From positions 1 to 64,000 of the forward strand of contig DAIMNI010000001.1 in the NCBI GenBank assembly GCA_036720245.1: DNA of 64,000 nt, written 5' to 3'. The translations under genes were made by a program, and so were the position numbers. Positions 60,335-64,000 of this stretch are shown here, piece after piece. Below the pieces are notes generated by a model. It made no database searches. It was given only the letters and a program-made list of their open reading frames with translations, and was not told where the DNA came from. The DNA is from JAAZMA01 sp036720245 (lineage in GTDB: Bacteria > Bacillota > Clostridia > Tissierellales > Tepidimicrobiaceae). The stretch's first letter is position 1. Every line of letters starts with the position of its first letter.

Positions 60335-61879
60335 ATGAAGGAAAAAATTGAAAGACTCCTAAAAACTAGAGAAGGTATTGAACTAGGTGGCGGAGAAAAA
60401 AGAATTGCAAAACAGCATGAAAGGGGGAAATTGACAGCTAGGGAAAGAATCAATCTACTATTAGACGAAGATAGTTTTATAGAAATTGATGCTTTTGTAA
60501 AACACAGATGCACTAATTTTGAAATGAGAGATGCAGAAGCGGCATCAGATGGAGTTGTTACAGGTTATGGTACAGTAGATGGTAGACTTGTATTTGTTTA
60601 TGCCCAAGATTTTACGGTATTAGGGGGTTCTCTAGGTGAAATGCATGCGGCAAAAATAAACAAAGTACAAGATATGGCGTTAAAAATGGGTGCACCAATA
60701 GTAGGGATAAATGACTCAGGTGGAGCCAGGATACAAGAAGGTGTAGATGCCCTATCAGGTTATGGAAAAATATTTTATAGAAATACCATATCCTCTGGTG
60801 TAATACCTCAAATATCAGCTATAATGGGGCCATCAGCCGGTGGAGCAGTATATTCTCCAGCCTTAACAGATTTTATATTTATGGTGGAAAAAACAAGCCA
60901 AATGTTTATTACAGGACCTCAAGTAATCAAATCTGTTACAGGAGAAGATGTAAGTCAAGAAGAATTAGGAGGGGCCAATACTCATAATTCTATATCTGGA
61001 GTGGCACATTTTAAAGATAATACAGAAAAGGAAAGTATAGAAAGAATAAGAACATTACTTAGTTATTTGCCATCAAATAATTTAGAAGCACCACCAGTAT
61101 ATGAAGTGACAGATGATATAAATAGAGTTGAAGAAACTTTAAATGAACTAGTACCAGTTAATCCAAATAAACCTTATGATATGAAAGAAATCATAAAGTT
61201 ATTAGCCGACAATGGAGAATTATTTGAGATACAAGAGTATTTTGCACAAAATATTATAACTGGATTTATCAGACTTAATGGGAAAACCATTGGGGTAGTG
61301 GCAAATCAACCAAAAGTATTAGCAGGATGTTTGGATATAAATGCTTCAGATAAAGCAGGCAGATTTATTAGAACCTGTGATGCCTTTAATATTCCATTAT
61401 TAAATTTAGTAGATGTACCAGGATTTTTACCAGGAACAGATCAGGAATATGGTGGGATAATTCGTCATGGGGCTAAAATGTTATATGCATATAGTGAAGC
61501 TACAGTGCCAAAAGTAACTTTAATAGTAAGAAAGGCATATGGTGGAGCTTATTTAGCTATGTGTAGTAAAGATTTAGGAGCAGATCAAGTATTTGCTTGG
61601 CCTAATGCAGAAATAGCAGTAATGGGACCAGATGGAGCAGCCAATATAATATTTAAACACGATATAGCCGATTCAGATGATCCAATAGCAACACGTAAGG
61701 AAAAGATTGAAGAATATAGAGATACAGTAGCTAATCCATATATAGCAGCAGAAAGAGGCTTTGTGGATGATGTAATAGTACCAAGTATTACTAGACCAAG
61801 GATTATCTCTGCCTTTGATATGCTAGAAAGCAAAAGAGAATCTAATCCAGCTAAGAAACATGGTAATTTACCAGTATAG
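60335..61879 (+). CDS. mmdA: Methylmalonyl-CoA decarboxylase alpha subunit (carboxyltransferase)
   Basis: 514 residues of the acyl-CoA carboxyltransferase family (PccB/MmdA): HERGKLTARERINLLLDE near the start, GGARIQEGVDALSGYG, GPSAGGAVYSPALTDFI, and second-half DVPGFLPGTDQEYGGIIRHGAKML and AYGGAYLAM. It moves the carboxyl group of (S)-methylmalonyl-CoA to biotin on MmdC. Genes for OadG-like, biotin carrier and sodium-pump subunits follow at once, and no biotin carboxylase is present. This argues for the sodium-pumping decarboxylase rather than propionyl-CoA carboxylase. Confidence 0.95.
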   Translation: MKEKIERLLKTREGIELGGGEKRIAKQHERGKLTARERINLLLDEDSFIEIDAFVKHRCTNFEMRDAEAASDGVVTGYGTVDGRLVFVYAQDFTVLGGSLGEMHAAKINKVQDMALKMGAPIVGINDSGGARIQEGVDALSGYGKIFYRNTISSGVIPQISAIMGPSAGGAVYSPALTDFIFMVEKTSQMFITGPQVIKSVTGEDVSQEELGGANTHNSISGVAHFKDNTEKESIERIRTLLSYLPSNNLEAPPVYEVTDDINRVEETLNELVPVNPNKPYDMKEIIKLLADNGELFEIQEYFAQNIITGFIRLNGKTIGVVANQPKVLAGCLDINASDKAGRFIRTCDAFNIPLLNLVDVPGFLPGTDQEYGGIIRHGAKMLYAYSEATVPKVTLIVRKAYGGAYLAMCSKDLGADQVFAWPNAEIAVMGPDGAANIIFKHDIADSDDPIATRKEKIEEYRDTVANPYIAAERGFVDDVIVPSITRPRIISAFDMLESKRESNPAKKHGNLPV

Positions 61880-61893
61880 GAAGGGTGATAAAT

Positions 61894-62250
61894 TTGGGTG
61901 AATATATTACCATTGGAGATAGTTTAATAATTACAGTATTTAGTATGATTGTAGTATTTATAGTCTTAATAGGCATATCCTATTTAATAGATTTATTGAG
62001 AGTTACCACTAATGGTAAGGAAGAAGAGGCTAAAAATACAGTAGTTAAAGAAAACAAAACTTTAAAAGAAGTTCCAATAGATGCAAATTTAGACGATAAG
62101 GAATTAGTAGCAGTAATAGCTGCCGCCGTTGCAGCCAGTATGGGAGTAGGGATTACAGATATAAATATTAAAAGTATTAATAGAATATCTCCTTTCGAGC
62201 CTATATGGGCTGAAACTGGTAGGAGAGAATATATATCAGGGAAATTATAA
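61894..62250 (+). CDS. mmdD: Methylmalonyl-CoA decarboxylase delta subunit (OadG-like)
   Basis: 118 residues from TTG at 61894, with GGGTGAT upstream; the GTG at 61885 lies inside the Shine-Dalgarno. One N-terminal membrane segment (about 11-33), a polar linker, then a conserved block LDDKELVAVIAAAVAASMG and the C-terminal ISPFEPIWAETGRREY typical of the OadG/MmdD group. It anchors and assembles the peripheral alpha and gamma subunits on the membrane pump. Confidence 0.9.
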   Translation: MGEYITIGDSLIITVFSMIVVFIVLIGISYLIDLLRVTTNGKEEEAKNTVVKENKTLKEVPIDANLDDKELVAVIAAAVAASMGVGITDINIKSINRISPFEPIWAETGRREYISGKL

Positions 62251-62278
62251 AATATGAAAATAAACGGGAGGTAAAGGC

Positions 62279-62665
62279 ATGAGAAAGTTTTTAATAAATG
62301 TAAATGGAAATGAATATGAAGTTGATGTAGAAGAAATAGCAGATGGAAAGTCAGCACCTACTGCAGCTAAACCAGCATCAGCAGCACCAAAAGCACCAAA
62401 GACTGCACCAAAAGTAGCAGAAGAAAAGAAAGAAGTAGTAGTAAATGAAGGTTCTGAAGTAGTATCTGCACCAATGCCAGGAACTATACTCAGTGTAAAT
62501 GTAAATGAGGGAGACGAAGTTAAGGCAGGAGATATTTTACTTATATTAGAAGCTATGAAAATGGAAAATGAAATCTTAGCCCCAAGAGACGGGAAAATAT
62601 CAAGTATTGGAACTTCAAAGGGTGCATCTGTAAATACTGGAGATAAATTAGTAGTAATAGACTAA
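62279..62665 (+). CDS. mmdC: Methylmalonyl-CoA decarboxylase gamma subunit (biotin carrier)
   Basis: 128 residues: a short N-terminal strand-rich part (1-22), an Ala/Pro/Lys-rich flexible linker (about 25-48) and a biotinyl domain (about 58-128) with EAMKMENE, whose Lys94 should carry biotin. It ferries carboxyl groups from MmdA to MmdB. Linker and size match MmdC of known sodium pumps. GGGAGGT precedes the ATG. Confidence 0.96.
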   Translation: MRKFLINVNGNEYEVDVEEIADGKSAPTAAKPASAAPKAPKTAPKVAEEKKEVVVNEGSEVVSAPMPGTILSVNVNEGDEVKAGDILLILEAMKMENEILAPRDGKISSIGTSKGASVNTGDKLVVID

Positions 62666-62689
62666 GTAAAGGAAAGGAAGGTAGATTAA

Positions 62690-63871
62690 ATGCTTATAGA
62701 AATATTAAAGGATTTTTTACAGAGCACAGGATTTGCAGCAATTACACCCGGACAGATCATAATGCTTTTAATATCCTTTGTCCTTCTTTACCTAGCTATT
62801 AAAAAGGATTTTGAACCCCTTTTATTAATACCTATAGCTTTTGGTATGCTTTTGGCAAATTTGCCATTGGCAGGTCTTATGGCAGAACCAACGAAGGAAT
62901 TTGTAATAAATCCATATACTAGGGAAATTGCCTATGAAACTACGGAGGTAGGAGGATTACTATATTATTTATATCAAGGTGTAAAACTTGGAATATATCC
63001 ACCTTTGATCTTTTTAGGAGTAGGAGCCATGACAGATTTTGGTCCATTAATAGCTAATCCAAGATCTATATTATTAGGAGCAGCAGCTCAGTTTGGGATA
63101 TTCTTTACTTTTATTGGAGCAACAATACTAGGTTTTTCAGGACCACAGGCAGCAAGTATTGGTATCATAGGTGGAGCAGACGGGCCTACAGCTCTTTATT
63201 TAACATCTAAATTGGCACCTGAACTATTAGGGCCTATAGCAGTAGCAGCCTATTCTTATATGGCATTAGTACCTATAATACAACCGCCAATAATGAAGGC
63301 TCTAACTACGGAAGAAGAAAGAAAAATAGTAATGGAACAATTAAGACCAGTATCTAAAAAGGAAAAGATTATATTTCCAATAATGATCACAGTACTTGTT
63401 ACATTATTATTACCTTCAGCAGGGCCATTAATAGGAATGTTAATGCTAGGTAATTTAATGAGAGAATCAGGAGTAGTAGGAAGATTAAGCGAAACAGCAC
63501 AAAATGAATTGATGAATATAGTAACAATATTTTTAGGTATAACAGTTGGAGCCACTGCCAATGCAGAAACATTTCTTTCTCCAGACACTATAAAAATAAT
63601 AGTATTAGGTTTAATAGCCTTCTCCATAGGAACGGCAGCAGGAGTTTTATTTGGGAAAATCATGTGTAAAACATCAGGTGGCAAAGTAAATCCACTAATA
63701 GGTTCAGCAGGAGTATCTGCAGTACCAATGGCAGCTAGAGTATCTCAGAAGGTAGGACAAGAGGCTAATCCAGCTAATTTCCTATTAATGCATGCCATGG
63801 GACCAAATGTGGCAGGAGTTATAGGTTCTGCAGTAGCAGCAGGATTGTTATTGATGTTTTTCGGTGGATAA
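62690..63871 (+). CDS. mmdB: Sodium-pumping decarboxylase beta subunit
   Basis: 393 residues, very hydrophobic, with around nine membrane segments. Conserved OadB/MmdB/GcdB regions: FLGVGAMTDFGPLIANP with the sodium-coupling Asp, IIGGADGPTALYLTSKLAP, and the C-terminal NPLIGSAGVSAVPMAARVSQKVG and ANFLLMHAMGPNVAGVIGSAVAAG. It decarboxylates carboxybiotin and exports sodium ions, giving the ion gradient that conserves the energy of succinate decarboxylation. Confidence 0.97.
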   Translation: MLIEILKDFLQSTGFAAITPGQIIMLLISFVLLYLAIKKDFEPLLLIPIAFGMLLANLPLAGLMAEPTKEFVINPYTREIAYETTEVGGLLYYLYQGVKLGIYPPLIFLGVGAMTDFGPLIANPRSILLGAAAQFGIFFTFIGATILGFSGPQAASIGIIGGADGPTALYLTSKLAPELLGPIAVAAYSYMALVPIIQPPIMKALTTEEERKIVMEQLRPVSKKEKIIFPIMITVLVTLLLPSAGPLIGMLMLGNLMRESGVVGRLSETAQNELMNIVTIFLGITVGATANAETFLSPDTIKIIVLGLIAFSIGTAAGVLFGKIMCKTSGGKVNPLIGSAGVSAVPMAARVSQKVGQEANPANFLLMHAMGPNVAGVIGSAVAAGLLLMFFGG

Positions 63872-63981
63872 TATATAATATTTATAAAGTTGGCTGGCAT
63901 CTTTTTTTAAAGAGCTGGACAGAATAAATAGAACAAAAAATAACGACTGGTATCCGAAAGGAACTAGAGCGGAGGGATAAT
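63872..63981. other. Short intergenic region after mmdB
   Basis: 110 nt with no clear terminator; a TTTTTTT run at 63902 lacks a convincing stem. Readthrough into the next gene is possible. Confidence 0.3.
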
Positions 63982-64000
63982 ATGATTAAAGAAGGAAAGA
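63982..64000 (+). CDS. Start of a further gene, cut by the window edge
   Basis: GGAGGG lies about 7 nt before an ATG at 63982 that opens MIKEGK. Only six codons are visible, so no product can be named. The position suggests it may belong to the propionate module. Confidence 0.5.

Overview
The window reads as a chromosomal segment of an AT-rich, spore-forming, anaerobic Firmicute of the Clostridia/Tissierellia type. The evidence is purine-rich Shine-Dalgarno sequences, frequent TTG and GTG starts, a dense set of sporulation genes (spoVG, spoVT, a spoVB-like flippase, yabP, yabQ, spoIIE), a T-box leader, superoxide reductase, butyrate-type beta-oxidation enzymes and a sodium-pumping methylmalonyl-CoA decarboxylase. 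Placement in the order Tissierellales is a guess from gene content and codon use, not a demonstrated identification. No IS element, prophage, integrase, CRISPR array or rRNA gene was seen. There is one tRNA gene, Ala with anticodon GGC.

Layout. 1-3000: TDT-type transporter, a decayed C_GCAxxG_C_C gene, a HutD/Ves cupin and a small methyltransferase. 3071-7663: an operon of a sigma-70 family factor, a membrane protein, an ABC ATPase and two paralogous permeases with large extracytoplasmic insertions. This is the least characterised system in the window. 7770-16600: accessory and housekeeping genes (CDF metal exporter with manganese-type ligands, EamA transporter, bacterial release-factor-like baeRF protein, tRNA-Ala, 2-hydroxyacid dehydrogenase, RNase H with a viroplasmin domain, dCMP deaminase, LURP-one-related protein, CapA, patatin). 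16790-31100: cold shock protein, S41 peptidase, a MarR-MATE pair with a clear palindromic operator, CAP-domain secreted protein, tyrS behind a T-box, superoxide reductase, RNA methyltransferase, PduO-type cobalamin adenosyltransferase, chemotaxis receptor, PAS-PP2C phosphatase, pgi, crt and hbd.

31146-56446 carries an LCP protein, convergent murC, then the long Firmicute cluster in its usual order: spoVG, glmU, prs, pth, mfd, prsA-like foldase, spoVT, spoVB-like, mazG/yabN, HU, rqcP, yabP, yabQ, divIC, yabR, spoIIE, yabS-like, yabT-like, tilS, hpt, ftsH. Compared with the Bacillus subtilis order as I know it, ctc and fin are missing and a foldase and HU gene are inserted.

56686-63871 is a complete module for succinyl-CoA to propionyl-CoA conversion coupled to sodium export: split methylmalonyl-CoA mutase, MeaB chaperone, epimerase, and the four decarboxylase subunits MmdA, MmdD, MmdC and MmdB. 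The adenosyltransferase at 24815 would supply its adenosylcobalamin. The mutase large-subunit gene is bracketed by related short repeats, and its promoter overlaps a 10-bp inverted repeat that looks like an operator. The last 19 bases begin another gene.
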